A stretch of DNA of 64,000 nt from Novakomyces olei (taxonomy: Eukaryota; Ascomycota; Novakomycetes; Novakomycetales; Novakomycetaceae), in NCBI GenBank assembly GCA_016906335.1, contig JADEYG010000002.1, positions 817,001-881,000 of the forward strand, written 5' to 3'. The position numbers and the translations under genes are program-made. Shown one piece after another: positions 44,141 through 54,307 of the stretch. Position 1 is the first letter of the stretch, and each line of letters opens with the position of its first letter. The notes under the pieces were generated by a model. The model had not been told where the DNA came from and made no database searches. It saw only the letters and a program-made list of their open reading frames with translations.

Positions 44141-45796
44141 ATGTCGGCAGTGGACTATTCGAAATGGGACGCGTTAGAGCTCTCAGACGATAGGTACGTT
44201 CTACATACTTCAATAAGCAAACGAGACCTAACCAAACGTTTGCTCTGCTAGTGATATCGAAGTGCATCCGAATATCGACAAACGATCATTCATCCGGTGG
44301 AAGCAGCAAGATATTCATGACCGCCGAGAGGCAGCTAAACGCCGGCTGTCTCAGCTGGAGGAGTCTCATGCAATGAATAGCACGCTGGTGGAGCAGTTAC
44401 AGACACTTATCCACAAACTGCAACAGCCTTCGCCTCAAGAAAGTGGAGCCGCTATAGTTGACGCGTGGCTAAAAGGCATAACCAGCGGAAGTTTGAAGGA
44501 AAAACGTGCCGATGCTAACGGACCTACTTTTGCAGAGATGCTGGTCGCCCTGGCGGGGAAAGTACAAGCGGAAAACGACAGTGGCAACGCTTTGTCCTCT
44601 ACCGCGCTGGCTCAGGCTTTTGAAAAGCATCGATCGAACCTTGTTGCTATACGTGATGGCATTGAGAGGGAACAGCGCGAGTTGGAGCAGCAGCGCCATA
44701 CTAAAATTACTTCAGAGGATATCCATACAGGGTTTGATAGTTCTTTTGTTGCAAGCGGCGGGAAACGTGTCCCGAGCACTAAAACGGCAAACCCAAAAGA
44801 GGACAAAATAACGAATGAAAATATTGGGCAAAAGAAACAAGGTACTGTGATTGAGACTATTCACGAACCCGCTGCCGGTCCATCGCGTGAACGCTCCGGG
44901 TACGAAAGCGACGATAATGAAGGATCCGGTGATGAAGAAGGCACGGTCGAACCGTCCGACGTAGCTCGTGAATTTGCGCGTATCGGGCTGCATGACTATG
45001 AAAAATGTCTTAATTTTCTTTCGCAACATGCTGATGAGCTGCTGGGGAACGAAGAGGAGTCCGACGGGCTTTTGATTGAGGCTTTCCGTTCGCAAATGGA
45101 CGGCAAGCCAGAGTTGGCAAAACAGGCAGTGAGCCGTGCGCGTATTCTACAGTACTGCCGTCAATTAGGCCGAGATGGTGTACGGCTGTTCTTCTCTCGG
45201 TAAGTTGTCATGAAGGACTGCTTTATTGTTTTTTTTTATTTTGTTGTTTTTTTTTAAATTTTATTCTTGCTCTGTTCCTCGTTCTCACTAGAATCTTCAT
45301 TTGTGCTAACAGCTTTGACAGAATCGCCGACCCTAAACAGAGCGCATTCAAGGTGTTTAATGACGATGTGAACACGACTTACCAGCGCATCGAAACTCGG
45401 GCCAAGGAAATCGCGGAAGAAGATGCCCAAAAGAGTGGAAGTGGCCGGGAAGTAGAGCAGATCCAGTTACAGGCAGTGGACCCGGATACACAGATTGTTA
45501 TACGCGTACCCTCGGCCAGTGATGAGCCGGAAGAATGGAAGACCTTTGAGTCTTTCCCGCCGGCCCTTAAGCGTGCCATCGAAAGCAAGAGCCTTGATGC
45601 TATCAATAAAGTTTTAGGAGAGATGGCGGTGGATGAGGCAGAGGAGGTCGTAGGTAAACTAAGCGAGGGCAATATGTTGAGCATTGAATCCGGCATTATT
45701 GATGCCACAAAGGGAGACGTGCCATGGCAAGAACTAGCTCGTCAGCGTGCTCAAGAGGAGGAAGAGGCTGAAGTCCAAATTGATGATATTGACTAG
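44141..45796 (+). CDS. CDC37: Hsp90 co-chaperone CDC37
   Basis: Cdc37 delivers protein kinases to Hsp90. Exons are 44141-44193, 44252-45199 and 45322-45796, 491 residues. The N-terminus, MSAVDYSKWDALELSDDSDI, is the conserved kinase-binding start with acidic CK2-type serines at 15 and 18. EVHPNIDKRSFIRWKQQDIH follows across intron 1, whose donor GTACGT falls inside the Ser18 codon. A coiled coil is followed by a charged linker (SDDNEGSGDEEGTVEPSD) and the Hsp90-binding and C-terminal domains (FFSRIADPKQSAFKVFNDDV). A conserved fungal arrangement. Confidence 0.96.
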
Positions 45797-46150
45797 GCGT
45801 TACCCGAATTGCATTATGACATTAATATATGATTCTTTTATGTTTAATCCAGCACTAGGCATCTATAAGTTTAATGAGGATGATATTGCATGCTTGTAAT
45901 GTATTTACGACGGCCCACAATGACATATACTTTCGCAATTTTTGACGTGTATCATGAAACACTTTTTGTTTCAAAAATAATTCAAGATACGCTTGCCATT
46001 CTGGAATGTGAAGGTAATTGCGGCGGCATCGCTGGCACTATACGAAATCAAATTAGACGCAGAAAGGCGCAAACTAGACACATGGCATATCCGCAGCGCT
46101 TTGGCAACAAAGTATGTAAAACGCAAAGTGAAATATAGAAATGATGCATA
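45797..46150. other. Convergent 3' ends of CDC37 and calmodulin
   Basis: 354 bp, no features seen. Confidence 0.5.
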
Positions 46151-46880
46151 TCACTTTGTTCCACGCATCATGGAAACGAATTCGTTGTAGTTGATGACAC
46201 CATCGCCATCAGAATCGGCTTCCCGGATCATATCATCTACCTCTGCGTCTGAGAGCTTCTCGCCAAGATTAGTCATAACATGACGCAGTTCAGCGGCAGA
46301 GATGTAGCCATTGCCGTCCTTGTCAAAGACTTTGAAGGCTTCTCGGATCTCTTCATCCGTGTCCGTATCCTTCATTTTACGCGCCATCATAGTGAGAAAC
46401 TCGGGGAAATCAATAGTCCCGTTTCCGTCTGCATCGACTTCATTTATCATGTCTTGTAGTTCAGCTTCAGTGGGAGTCTGACCGAGAGACCGCATCACCG
46501 TCCCCAATTCCTTGGTCGTGATAGAGCCATCGCTATCCTGTTCTTGTTAGGCAACCATAAGCTCAGCTGGCAAAGACAGAAACAAAATTGAAGAGCACAA
46601 AAAAGGGCAAGATCAAAATTATGAGCTAAGCTTTAGACAGCTTAAAAGTCTAGTGTTCCTTAACCCGTGCCTCCATACCTTGTCAAACAGCGAAAAAGCC
46701 TCCTTGAACTCTGAAATCTGGTCCTCCGTTAACGAATGATCCGCCTATAAACGCGAAATGTCAGCACTGCCACAACAAACTATGATTTTGTGCCATGAAA
46801 AAAGCAATACGGACATGACGGCACACGATGAATGGACCGCCACGCGTATCGAATTCCGGCCCCGGCTCATGACTCACCAT
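46151..46880 (-). CDS. CMD1: Calmodulin
   Basis: This is the universal EF-hand calcium sensor. Exon 1 is only the ATG (46878-46880) followed by GTGAGT. Intron 46745-46877 leads to exon 2 (46679-46744, [20 protein letters not shown]), and intron 46538-46678 to exon 3 (46151-46537). The product has about 151 residues. All four loops look calcium-competent: [36 protein letters not shown] and [12 protein letters not shown]. This is unlike Saccharomyces cerevisiae Cmd1, whose fourth site is inactive. The C-terminus is slightly extended (MRGTK). The ATG-only exon is a common calmodulin gene structure in fungi. Confidence 0.95.
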
Positions 46881-47926
46881 CGATCGAGTTTTATCTATTT
46901 GCAATACAATGAACAAATTGCAGTGTGCCGAAGGGTAATGGCCGTGGAACAAAAACAAAATACTGTCCTATAATATTATGTATGCAGATTACTCCTTGGT
47001 CTCTGCGTAATACAGCCACTGCGTACGCTACACGTATTCGTCTCTATCCGTATAGTTTTGCGGCTACATTGCTTGTTGTTTACACCATCCAGTCTTCTAA
47101 TATACAGCGCTGTACATTACTTGACAGTTGCAGTGTCTTTGTCCATTAGACTGTCGGTCTATTAGGCTGTTTGGGAGCAGAGGCGAAGGCGGCAGAGACG
47201 GAGGCGGGTAGATTTGCTCGATTTATACTGCGACAGAGTTCGGTATTCTACACTATGTGTATACTGCAATAGTGAATTTTTTGCAAGACAAGGCGAGTAC
47301 GATTATGGTGAGCGCAATATTACACGGTAAGCGTAGGTAGTAGCGCGACGCTATTCAGAGCGATCACACATTGACGTATAACTATACCAATCCAGTCAAA
47401 TCTCCTTTATTCTATTAAATTCAGCTCTCGAGTATTTACGCGTTGCTCGGCTTTCTTGTTGCTTCTACTATGCAATTATTTGACTGTCGAATAGAATTTA
47501 GACGGCAATTTATAAAACATAAAGATTGTGATACAATTCGGTAGCAATAATAATCACAGCTATGGCGTGGAAGCAGCCGTACAGTTATCTGGAATCGCGT
47601 TAAACAAGTAAAACCACAGTAGAGATAAAAAAATAAAAAATAAATAATAAATTTAGCAGTGGGCACGCACGTGAACGGTTCTATTTGCGTACTTATCAGT
47701 CGCTCATATTATTACGCAGTGATATACCGCTTATACCGCAAGTATAACAATAACTAGCGGTTAAAAAATGAAAAAAAAAAAAAAGAAACGAAAGAGGAAA
47801 AAAAACCAAGAAAAAGCAATTTACCAATCAAGAGAGTGCTTATGGCAGAAAGTTTCATATTTAAATAAATAAATAAATAAATCTTCATCCAAAAAATTTA
47901 CCTCTCCCAGATCTTTCTTTGCAAGC
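46881..47926. other. Divergent promoter region between calmodulin and YEF3
   Basis: About 1 kb. It contains a GGCGGCAGAGACGGAGGCGG-like purine-rich segment near 47180-47210, A runs near 47767 and an AAAT run at 47863-47881. No telomere-like box and no gene seen. Confidence 0.6.
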
Positions 47927-50900
47927 ATGACCGTCCAAGTAGACGAGCTTGCAGAGCAATTAAGCCGCGTGTGCGCGGCAGACACGAGCGATGCTTCGCT
48001 AGAAACTGCCCGCAAGTTAGCCGAGCAGATCAAATCTCAGCATCGCGCCGGGTTAGATGCTCTTGTTCGTGGCAAGCCGGACGACATTGCCACCACGCTC
48101 GTAAAAGATATAAAGCACAGATCGTCCGGGTACCACCGCGAAGGTGCTCTGATTGCAGTGTATGCGTTGGCGGATATACTTGATGCTCCCTTTGACTGTG
48201 TGGCACTCAAGTTCCCGTCGCCTACAATCTTCAACGCTGTCCTTGACGCTTTCAATGACAAAGGAGCCGTTGTAAAAGACGCGGCTCGTATGGCGCTTAA
48301 GCGTATAGTGGAGATTTGTTCGCCCTATGCGGCGGGCAGATTTGTTGTCAATGCTCTGCTCTCTTACCTCTCAACCTCGGCCAAGTGGCCGTGCAAAGTA
48401 GCCGCCCTTGACACTCTGGCCACTCTGGCCACGAGTGCTCCGGATCAAATTGCCCGTCGGCTAACGGAGATCATCCCCGTTGTCACCGAGTGTATGCACG
48501 ATACGAAGCAGGAAGTCTCGAGTGCAGCAGTGCGGTCTATGACGGAAGTGTGCCAGGTCATTACGAACTTGGATATTATCCCATTTATCCCACAGCTGGT
48601 CAAGTGTATGGAGGACCCAACTACCGTTGCCGCTGCTATGCGCGGCCTTAGCCATGTGACGTTTGTAGCTGAAGTCAATGCTCCCGTACTGGCAGTTATG
48701 ACGCCTCTGCTTGTACGAGCACTGAATGAGCGCTCGCAACAGGTGCAGCGGCAGACTGCCATTGTCGTGGACAATCTGTGCCGCCTTGTACGCAACCCAG
48801 TAGACGCCAAGGCGTTTTTGGGCGTGCTGGTGCCGGGAGTTCGGCGGCTAAAGGAGACCGCCTCTATGCCAGAGATTAGGGCACTCGCCTCCAGAGCTCT
48901 GCAGACTCTGTACGACGTGGGTGCGGAGAGTGTGGCTGCTACTCCAGCAGAATCAGCAGTGACTACGGCTGATGTGCTGAAGTTTTTACAGCAGCATGTG
49001 GACCTGCAGGGCAGTACAGTCGGCCAGCAGTGTGTACATTACTGCTCTGAAATACTGGCGGATATGGCCACTGTCCTTGACTATTCCGAGCGGGAGTGGA
49101 AGCGTACACTCACTGCCTATGCTCAGCCCTGGGCGGCAACAGCCACTGCAGCCACTGAAGACCTTCCCAGTATTGTCTACCATCATTTCCGGGAAGACTA
49201 CCGTCGTCGCTTTAATATTACGGATGAAGATGAGGAGGAGGATACGGGTGAGAAGGTTGTGGATGTCGATTTCTCTCTCGCTTATGGCGGAATGATGCTC
49301 CTGCACCAAACGAATCTCACCCTGAGACGCGGCCGGCGCTACGGACTGTGTGGGCCCAACGGTGCGGGCAAGTCTACACTCATGAGGGCAATTGCTACTG
49401 GCAAAGTCGAAGGCTTCCCCAGTCTGGACGAGGTCAATTGTGTGTACGTTGAGCATACTCTGCAAGGCGAAGAGGGCGATATGCCAGTAGTGGACTTTGT
49501 CGCCAAGGACTTTGTGGGCCGACAGAGCCGGGAGCGTGTACAGCAAGTGCTTGAGCAGGTGGGCTTTGATACAGAGCGCCAGGCTCAGCATGTAGGCTCT
49601 CTTTCCGGAGGATGGAAGATGAAGCTCGAGCTGGCTCGTGCCATGATTGCCAATGTCGATATCCTGCTACTCGACGAGCCTACTAACCATTTGGACGTTG
49701 CCAATGTTAAATGGCTGCAGGACTATTTGAACTCGCAGTCCCATATCACTAGCGTTATTGTTTCCCACGACTCTGGGTTCCTGGATGCTGTCTGCACCGA
49801 TGTTATTCACTATGAGCGCAAGAAACTCAAGTACTACCGCGGCAATTTGTCAGAGTTTGTCAAGGCTAAACCAGAGGCCAAATCGTACTATACACTGTCG
49901 GCGACAAACACGAAATTCTCCTTCCCCAACCCGGGACTGCTGGCGGGCATCAATTCCTCGTCCAAGGCAATTCTGCGTATGCGCGACGTAACTTTTTCCT
50001 ACCCGGGAGCGGCTAAACCAAGCTTAAGCAATGCTACGTGCATCATTACTTTGGCCTCCCGTGTGGGTATTATTGGGGCCAATGGAGCGGGTAAATCTAC
50101 GCTTGTGAAACTGCTCACTGGCGAATTGATCGCGGACACGGGCAAAGTCGAAAAGCACCCTAATTTGCGTATTGGGTACGTTGCCCAGCACTCTTTACAC
50201 CACGTTGAGCAGCACTTGGACCTGACGCCTAACCAGTACATTCAATGGCGATTTCAGCACGGCGAAGATCGGGAAGTTACGGAGAAGGAGTCGCGTAGAA
50301 TGGCCAGCGACGACTTGGATATTGAGGTTGCCTGTCCGGACGGAACGCGTCGGCGTGTAGAGTTTATTGCTGGCCGGCAAAAGTTGAAAAAGTCGTTCCA
50401 GTATGAAGTGAAATGGCGCGACATGATCCCCAAGTTTAACTCGTGGATCTCTCGTGAACGGCTGAATGAGCTAGGGTTAGCTAAGCTTGTACAAAAGTTT
50501 GATGATTTCGAGGCGAGTCGTGAAGGTTTAGGATTCCGTGAACTGTCACCGCCCGAGATTAGAAGGCATTTAGAGGAAGTTGGATTGGACGGAGACATTG
50601 CGGATAACAACGAGATCCGAGGTCTGTCTGGAGGCCAAAAGGTCAAGGTGGTTATTGCTGCTGCGCTATGGGCAAAGCCCCACCTTTTGGTGTTGGATGA
50701 GCCCAGCAATTACCTCGATCGTGATGCCTTGGGCGGACTGGCCGTGGCTATTCGTGACTGGAACGGTGCAGTAGTGATGATTTCTCACAATGAAGAGTTT
50801 TTAACTGCCCTGTGCCCGGAGAGATGGTACGTTGAAAATGGCCGAATCACTTCCAAAGGCCGTTTTGATTTGTCCACTGGTGCTTTTGAAGACGAGACGC

Positions 50901-51088
50901 ACAAGGACGATGCGGTTGAAAAGTCAGACGGGCAAATTGGCAAAACTCGCAAGTTCCCACGCAAAAAGAAGCTGACAAAGAACCAGCTCAAGGAGCGTGA
51001 TGCCCGCCGACGCCTAAGGCATATTGAATGGCTGTCGTCCGCACCGGGCACACCGCGTCCCGTTGATACGGACGACGAGGAGGAGTAG
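47927..51088 (+). CDS. YEF3: Translation elongation factor 3
   Basis: EF-3 is the fungal ABC-type ATPase that helps release E-site tRNA during elongation. It is intronless, 1053 residues. HEAT repeats fill the first ~320 residues. ABC1 has GPNGAGKSTLMRAI (near 475), SLSGGWKMKLELARAM and LLLDEPTNHLD. ABC2 has GANGAGKSTLVKLL (near 717), GLSGGQKVKVV and LVLDEPSNYLD. A chromodomain-like insertion (FIAGRQKLKKSFQYEVKWRD) interrupts ABC2, as expected for EF-3. The tail is basic (FPRKKKLTKNQLKERDARRR) and ends DTDDEEE. The strong conservation and length (1044 in yeast) leave little doubt. Confidence 0.98.
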   Translation: MTVQVDELAEQLSRVCAADTSDASLETARKLAEQIKSQHRAGLDALVRGKPDDIATTLVKDIKHRSSGYHREGALIAVYALADILDAPFDCVALKFPSPTIFNAVLDAFNDKGAVVKDAARMALKRIVEICSPYAAGRFVVNALLSYLSTSAKWPCKVAALDTLATLATSAPDQIARRLTEIIPVVTECMHDTKQEVSSAAVRSMTEVCQVITNLDIIPFIPQLVKCMEDPTTVAAAMRGLSHVTFVAEVNAPVLAVMTPLLVRALNERSQQVQRQTAIVVDNLCRLVRNPVDAKAFLGVLVPGVRRLKETASMPEIRALASRALQTLYDVGAESVAATPAESAVTTADVLKFLQQHVDLQGSTVGQQCVHYCSEILADMATVLDYSEREWKRTLTAYAQPWAATATAATEDLPSIVYHHFREDYRRRFNITDEDEEEDTGEKVVDVDFSLAYGGMMLLHQTNLTLRRGRRYGLCGPNGAGKSTLMRAIATGKVEGFPSLDEVNCVYVEHTLQGEEGDMPVVDFVAKDFVGRQSRERVQQVLEQVGFDTERQAQHVGSLSGGWKMKLELARAMIANVDILLLDEPTNHLDVANVKWLQDYLNSQSHITSVIVSHDSGFLDAVCTDVIHYERKKLKYYRGNLSEFVKAKPEAKSYYTLSATNTKFSFPNPGLLAGINSSSKAILRMRDVTFSYPGAAKPSLSNATCIITLASRVGIIGANGAGKSTLVKLLTGELIADTGKVEKHPNLRIGYVAQHSLHHVEQHLDLTPNQYIQWRFQHGEDREVTEKESRRMASDDLDIEVACPDGTRRRVEFIAGRQKLKKSFQYEVKWRDMIPKFNSWISRERLNELGLAKLVQKFDDFEASREGLGFRELSPPEIRRHLEEVGLDGDIADNNEIRGLSGGQKVKVVIAAALWAKPHLLVLDEPSNYLDRDALGGLAVAIRDWNGAVVMISHNEEFLTALCPERWYVENGRITSKGRFDLSTGAFEDETHKDDAVEKSDGQIGKTRKFPRKKKLTKNQLKERDARRRLRHIEWLSSAPGTPRPVDTDDEEE

Positions 51089-51453
51089 GCTCAAATGGTT
51101 AAACAGGTATAGACTTTTTTTCAAGGGTTTTTGGGTAGACTGGTTGTGTGTTTATATATTGCTTTTTTGACGTTGGAATCCCTTAGATTATACAGTGCGC
51201 TTGTTTCAGTTAATTAATACTTGGATTTTATCTTGTACTTGATTTGGATAGTAATTGATCCACGATCAAATTGATAATTAAATGGATTAAACAGCAATCT
51301 CCTGTTCCATGTCCGGTGTCATCGTCGTTCGCGTGACGTTTTACTCGTAATTTAGTAGCCAATTTACAGGTAGATGCTTTGCCTTGCTTTGTCTCAACGG
51401 GCCAAGACGACGGTTTCAAGATCAACCGCCTCCAGCGAACGCCAGATCTTTAT
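51089..51453. other. Convergent 3' region of YEF3 and COX23
   Basis: 365 bp with AT-rich UTR-like sequence. Nothing further seen. Confidence 0.5.
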
Positions 51454-51859
51454 TCACCAGTAATTTCCTGCGGCCCGATCCTTTTTACGCTGATCATACC
51501 ATTGCTGCCGGCAATCTTTCACCGCCTGAGACTATTAGTACAGAGCAAATCTTATATTTCAAAGACAGTAATACAGTCGTCGTAAAGGAAAAACCATAAT
51601 TTTAAGACGATACCTGGAAAAAGTAAAAGCATTTCTCCTTTTCAAAATTGTGCCGTTCAAGACACCGAAAACTAGCCTTTGTGGCCTCCTTGCAAGGATC
51701 GTAGTACTTTGACGGCTCTTTTTTGCGGAAAGTCTCCGCCACTTCTGGCCGTGTTACGTCTGGTCCATGGTATTGATTCTTCTCCCGCAGGTGACCGTGC
51801 GCCCGCTGGAGATACTCGGCAGATCCCTCCGCCTCCGCTCTTTGAGGTTCCTGCGCCAT
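51454..51859 (-). CDS. COX23: COX23-like twin CX9C protein of the mitochondrial intermembrane space
   Basis: Cox23 is needed for cytochrome c oxidase assembly and copper homeostasis. Exon 1 (51614-51859) encodes MAQEPQRAEAEG through KCFYFFQ. An 88-nt intron (51526-51613; GTATCG donor, CTGTACTAATAGTCTCAG acceptor) leads to exon 2 (51454-51525), AVKDCRQQWYDQRKKDRAAG. The twin motif DPCKEATKASFRC and KCFYFFQAVKDC is complete only after splicing; each pair has nine residues between cysteines. The total is 105 residues. The lack of a cleavable targeting signal fits MIA40-dependent import. Confidence 0.9.
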
Positions 51860-52322
51860 ACTTTATCAAGTCATACAAGATTTGAGAATAGAATGCAATG
51901 AGCAAAAGCAATTTATGCCAATCGGCTTAACGTCACACGCAACAACGAGCCGGCTAATGCATCGCAGGCCGGCACTTGGATTAAGACTTATTAATGAATT
52001 ATCTATACAAATTGCTGAAATATTTTTGTTAAGATGGATTCTGTTTGACTTGCTAGTATTTATTGCAGTTGGCGCTAGGGTTGGTCAGGTAAATTAACCC
52101 TAACTAACCCTAATATTAATTGAAATTTGCTCTGCTATAAGGTGGTCAGGATAACTAACTATATCCCAACAAGAATAACACGAGATACTGAGCAAATCCA
52201 TACTATGGGAATAGAAATAGTGTATATCCGTTGATGCATTACTGTGCTTTCGTTATGAATAATAAAGCATAAACCTTTTGGGCAATAAACTGTGAGGAGC
52301 GTGCAGAGTGCGATTGTGCATA
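51860..52322. other. Divergent promoter region
   Basis: 463 bp between COX23 and the Cys-rich membrane protein gene, with one full telomere-like box and a nearby CTAGGGTTGG. Confidence 0.6.
52094..52113 (+). promoter_or_regulatory. Telomere-like box between COX23 and the Cys-rich gene
   Basis: TTAACCCTAACTAACCCTAA, identical to the box before CDC37, 235 and 210 bp from the flanking starts. Confidence 0.6.
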
Positions 52323-52793
52323 ATGTTGCTTCCACGGACGGCACCGTGGCTGCTTTTGACGGTGTTTTTTATGTGTAAGACTTTGTTGGTGAGACCCGCA
52401 GGCTCTTACAATTTTCTTTAGCGACTAGAGCGGCAGCGGACCGGCCTCTGCAAATTTGCAGGTGCATTTGTTTTGGAAATAGTACGCTTTTCCCACTTGT
52501 TGAGCCTCATAATTTGGACTCGCCGTGCCAAGAGTGCACGCGTGATTTCTGCTCTCAGCAAGGCCATCCTTCGCTGCAAGGCTGTGCGAATGAGTCGTTC
52601 GGTGTCGGCTCACCAGACGATTTTGTTACTGAATGCTTTCGTACGTAAATCGTGATTTTAGTATGTCTAATCGGCAGAACGGGAAAGTATAAAGGAAAAC
52701 GTGACAATTCTAGCGTTTTTGGCTGTAGTGGGGTTCTTGTTGGCCTTTGCTACTCTTAAACAGGTGCTCCTGTGGGCACGACCTGTACGTTGA
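52323..52793 (+). CDS. Small Cys-rich single-pass membrane protein, unassigned
   Basis: Three exons (52323-52374, 52422-52640 and 52678-52793) encode 128 residues. The start MLLPRTAPWLLLTVFFMSTR looks like a signal peptide. A Cys-rich luminal or extracellular domain follows (ICRCICFGNSTLFPLVEPHN, then CQECTRDFC and ECFQRE) with an N-glycosylation sequon NST. A C-terminal transmembrane helix follows (VTILAFLAVVGFLLAFATL), with a short positive tail (WARPVR). The introns are 47 and 37 nt; the second ends TGTCTAATCGGCAG. The splice phases fit and the exons join into a coherent protein, so I consider it real. It resembles small conserved fungal membrane proteins I cannot name, and I assign no function. 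Confidence 0.75.
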
Positions 52794-52931
52794 CGCAATT
52801 CTTATTGCACTACTATCCACAATTAAATCCTAAATGCTCTGCAAACATTAAATGGCCAAGAATTTTAATTCAGCTGCCGTTGTGTAACACTGTTTGTTTG
52901 ATATTTTGGCGCCAATCTCCGGACTAAGATT

Positions 52932-53966
52932 CTATTTAATCCGGTCGTGCTTTTCCGCAAACACCGTGAGCACGGCAAAAACAGAATAAAACAGCATGAC
53001 AGGATACATGACGAGAGCACGAGCTTCAGACATCTTCAAGGCTGCCACAAACATGGAAGATGCAGCTACCGTGCACCACGCAATTGCCACAACAGAGATC
53101 AGATAGCCCCATACATTGCTATATATATGTTAGCGTTCCGGTACACGTTGGCGAAGCAAACAGGCAGAGTGCTGGGACTAGGTGGTTTGAACAGAAGAAA
53201 GGGGAATTTTGGAAGAAAATTCGGCTTGTGCCCGACATACTATGACGGCAGAGAGACATGTTAAACACATTAAATGCAAAATCCAAAAGAATATGACAAA
53301 ACATTACGTACTCCATCTGTAAGAACATTCCAAAAAAAGCGGGAACGCAGAGCGGCAATAGACAGTAGCCTAAAACAGACGCTGTCCGACTAAAGCCCAT
53401 AGTCTCACTGGCCATGAGGGATAGTATAAAATGTAGCGACGCGCAGCCGAACAGGGCAACACCGTAAATATATCCAAAATGTGATTTTCCGGCCTTGAAA
53501 CAGTTAGAGTCAACGGCTACATTGTGCGGCTGTTACCAAAAGCAAAAAAGTGCCCATTGCTAGACAAAACAGGATTGGCCCAGCCAGATCCGAGTCGTCC
53601 ATTATATGACTGTCGACAGACCGTATGGGATTAAGAACGTTCATGGTCTGTTTCCAAGTCAGTATACGCACATCAAAATAGCCCACCGACCTTCTGCCTC
53701 ATATGTGAAAAATTGATTCCGAGTTCTTCGAAAAGTGGAGGGTCATCTGATCCCGTACTGAACGCTTCTAGCCAGCCTGTTTGGCCACTGCCAGAAGCAC
53801 CTTCATAGTATCCACCAGCGGCATTACTGCTACCACTGGGGCCTCCAAAACTTGACGATGAGTAGCCGTAGGGTCCAGGCGTTACACCACCATTTGTGCC
53901 GCCTTGATAGAAATTGAGCGGGTCCGGAGATTGTGGCACGTACCCGCCTTGCCCAAAATGCGACAT
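52932..53966 (-). CDS. YIP1: YIP1-family ER/Golgi membrane protein
   Basis: Yip1 binds Ypt1/Ypt31 Rab GTPases and acts in COPII vesicle formation. Exons are 53691-53966, 53537-53647, 53312-53493 and 52932-53118, 251 residues. The Gly/Ser-rich cytosolic N-terminus is followed by LFEELGINFSHMRQKTMNVL, the conserved Yip1 motif. DDSDLAGPILFC and HFGYIYGVALFGCASLHF begin the five hydrophobic segments. The C-terminus reads MYPVMLFYSVFAVLTVFAEK. Joins keep the frame throughout. The first donor (GTCGGT at 53690) is non-canonical, while its branch/acceptor region (ATACTGACTTGGAAACAG) is good. Confidence 0.92.
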
Positions 53967-54307
53967 TGTCTACACCTTTGGTACTCTCTATAGCCAATAA
54001 ATTCCTCACACTATTTATTACGTTTAGATCTCATATCACACCTGTGCGATACTATACTATGTACATGTCGATCGAAACAGCAAATGTTTTTAAGTTGTTT
54101 GTCCCAACTAACCCTAACCCTGAACAGTTAACCGACATGCATGATAGGTAGCAAAAGCTAGCTAACCCTAACTAACCCTGACCCTAAAACGTTTAATCGA
54201 GCTTATTTTGATTGATAGCTTTGAAATAGCTCTAAAAGGCTGGCTCTGGGCAATAATTTATAGGTCGGCTTTGTGTTAGAAATAGGTTTGGCCATGATAC
54301 ACAACTA
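53967..54307. other. Divergent promoter region of YIP1 and YAF9
   Basis: 341 bp holding two clusters of telomere-like boxes (54107-54121 and 54162-54187). Nothing else seen. Confidence 0.6.
54107..54187 (+). promoter_or_regulatory. Two telomere-like box clusters between YIP1 and YAF9
   Basis: CTAACCCTAACCCTG at 54107-54121 and CTAACCCTAACTAACCCTGA followed by CCCTAA at 54162-54187. The second ends 121 bp before the YAF9 start. Confidence 0.6.

Noticed and set aside
47961-48300. Alternative frames inside YEF3
   Set aside because: Shadows of a highly conserved, codon-biased gene.
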